A DNA stretch of 64,000 nucleotides. Origin: Rhodocyclaceae bacterium (GTDB lineage: Bacteria; Pseudomonadota; Gammaproteobacteria; Burkholderiales; Rhodocyclaceae). The first letter of the stretch is position 1. Each line of letters begins with the position of its first letter. This document shows positions 63,764-64,000 of the stretch, one piece after another. The stretch covers positions 35,490 to 99,489 of the forward strand of contig JAEUNM010000083.1 in assembly GCA_016791105.1 (NCBI GenBank). The letters are read 5' to 3'. A program made the translations under genes and the position numbers. The notes beneath the pieces were generated by a model. That model saw only the letters and a list, made by a program, of their open reading frames with translations. It was not told the DNA's origin and did not search any database.

Positions 63764-63780
63764 GCCGCGGGGGCCTGGTC

Positions 63781-63900
63781 CCCGCGGCGGGGCGGGTATT
63801 TACCCCGCGCTGACCGCTACGCAACGGCCGTGAACAGGCGAATCCGTAAGCTGTACCGCCGCACGGGGTGCGGCCGGGGCAAACTGCCCCGTCCGGCATC
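63781..63900. repeat. Terminal repeat family, copy 4
   Basis: Left hairpin GGGCGGGTATTTACCCCGCG, core CAACGGCCGTGAACAGGCGA, right hairpin with one mismatch (GGCCGGGGCA / TGCCCCGTCC). It lies 149 bp after the equivalent position in copy 3. Confidence 0.82.
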
Positions 63901-63929
63901 GGGTTAACGTCCGGCGCGGGCTCCTGGTC

Positions 63930-64000
63930 CCCGCGGCGGGGTGGGTATTTATCCCGCCCTGAACGCTACGCAACGTCGGAGAACAGGCGAATCCGTAAGC
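63930..64000. repeat. Terminal repeat family, copy 5, cut by the window edge
   Basis: Left hairpin GGGTGGGTATTTATCCCGCC and core CGTCGGAGAACAGGCGAATC, then the window ends. More copies may follow outside the window. Confidence 0.8.

Larger units (their letters stand above)
63537..64000. other. Right-end non-coding region with three terminal repeat copies
   Basis: 464 bp from the antitoxin start to the window edge. The first 100 bp hold the antitoxin promoter; the remainder is copies 3, 4 and 5 of the terminal repeat. Frames here are open on both strands only because of the repeat composition. Confidence 0.6.

Noticed and set aside
62452..63899. Frames translating to repeated peptides such as GRGKMPRPA
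   Set aside because: They come from the non-coding hairpin repeat, are open in several frames and both strands, and lack start signals.
62517..64000. CRISPR array
   Set aside because: Units are about 120 bp with hairpins and no short, unique, equal-sized spacers; no cas genes in the window.

Overview
The window is a GC-rich bacterial chromosome segment, most likely from a betaproteobacterium. This is inferred from gene content: an RdgC nucleoid protein, a PhaM-type PHA granule regulator, a DUF2917 gene divergent from a MocR-type regulator, DUF2237 and DUF3574 proteins, and a livGHMKF cluster headed by an acyl-CoA ligase. No rRNA, tRNA, integrase, intact transposase or CRISPR array was seen.

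Layout. 1-4.4 kb: a NUDIX hydrolase cut by the left edge, rdgC, an HDOD-GAF signalling protein and argJ. 4.4-6.2 kb: a broken AlbA_2/COG2865 gene followed by an ACGCAT iteron array. 6.3-11.4 kb: a large CHASE-PAS-PAS hybrid histidine kinase coupled to a response regulator with an HD-GYP c-di-GMP phosphodiesterase domain. 11.9-14.9 kb: DUF2917 / MocR divergent pair and a Tat-type FecR-domain protein. 15-23.4 kb is an accessory zone. It holds a VapBC module, a decayed formylglycine-generating-enzyme-like gene, an uncharacterised gene pair ending in a PIN nuclease, an MFS transporter, and a four-gene toxin operon (small partner, LHH nuclease toxin, SUKH immunity protein, ATP-grasp-like gene with an in-frame TAG). 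Dispersed repeats are scattered between these.

23.4-30.6 kb is a six-gene operon resembling hydrogenase-4 (hyfBCEFGI). Its large subunit has lost all four cysteines that bind the [NiFe] centre, so it is better read as an energy-converting-hydrogenase-related (Ehr-type) complex than as a hydrogenase. 30.9-35.4 kb: a ribbon-helix-helix protein, a CPA1 antiporter with a cyclic-nucleotide-binding tail, and an exported kelch-like protein. 35.7-42.7 kb: a compact acyl-CoA synthetase plus livG-H-M-K-F operon, probably for uptake and CoA activation of a carboxylic acid. 42.7-51.8 kb: phaM, a NarL-type regulator, a ParA-like ATPase, a membrane-anchored methyltransferase, an M48 peptidase with an AIM24-family partner, a DUF3574 lipoprotein, a Tat-exported amine oxidase, a PilZ protein and small membrane proteins. 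52.2-60.9 kb: glycogen genes glgC and glgP with a giant 1408-residue membrane protein. 61-64 kb: DUF2237, htpX, and a Phd/PIN toxin-antitoxin pair bracketed by five copies of a hairpin-rich repeat of about 120 bp.

The observations most worth following up are the cysteine-less Ehr large subunit, the toxin operon with its interrupted fourth gene and flanking repeats, the uncharacterised 244-aa/PIN pair, and the structured repeat family at the right end. Coordinates of starts are choices based on visible Shine-Dalgarno sequences, overlaps and family length.
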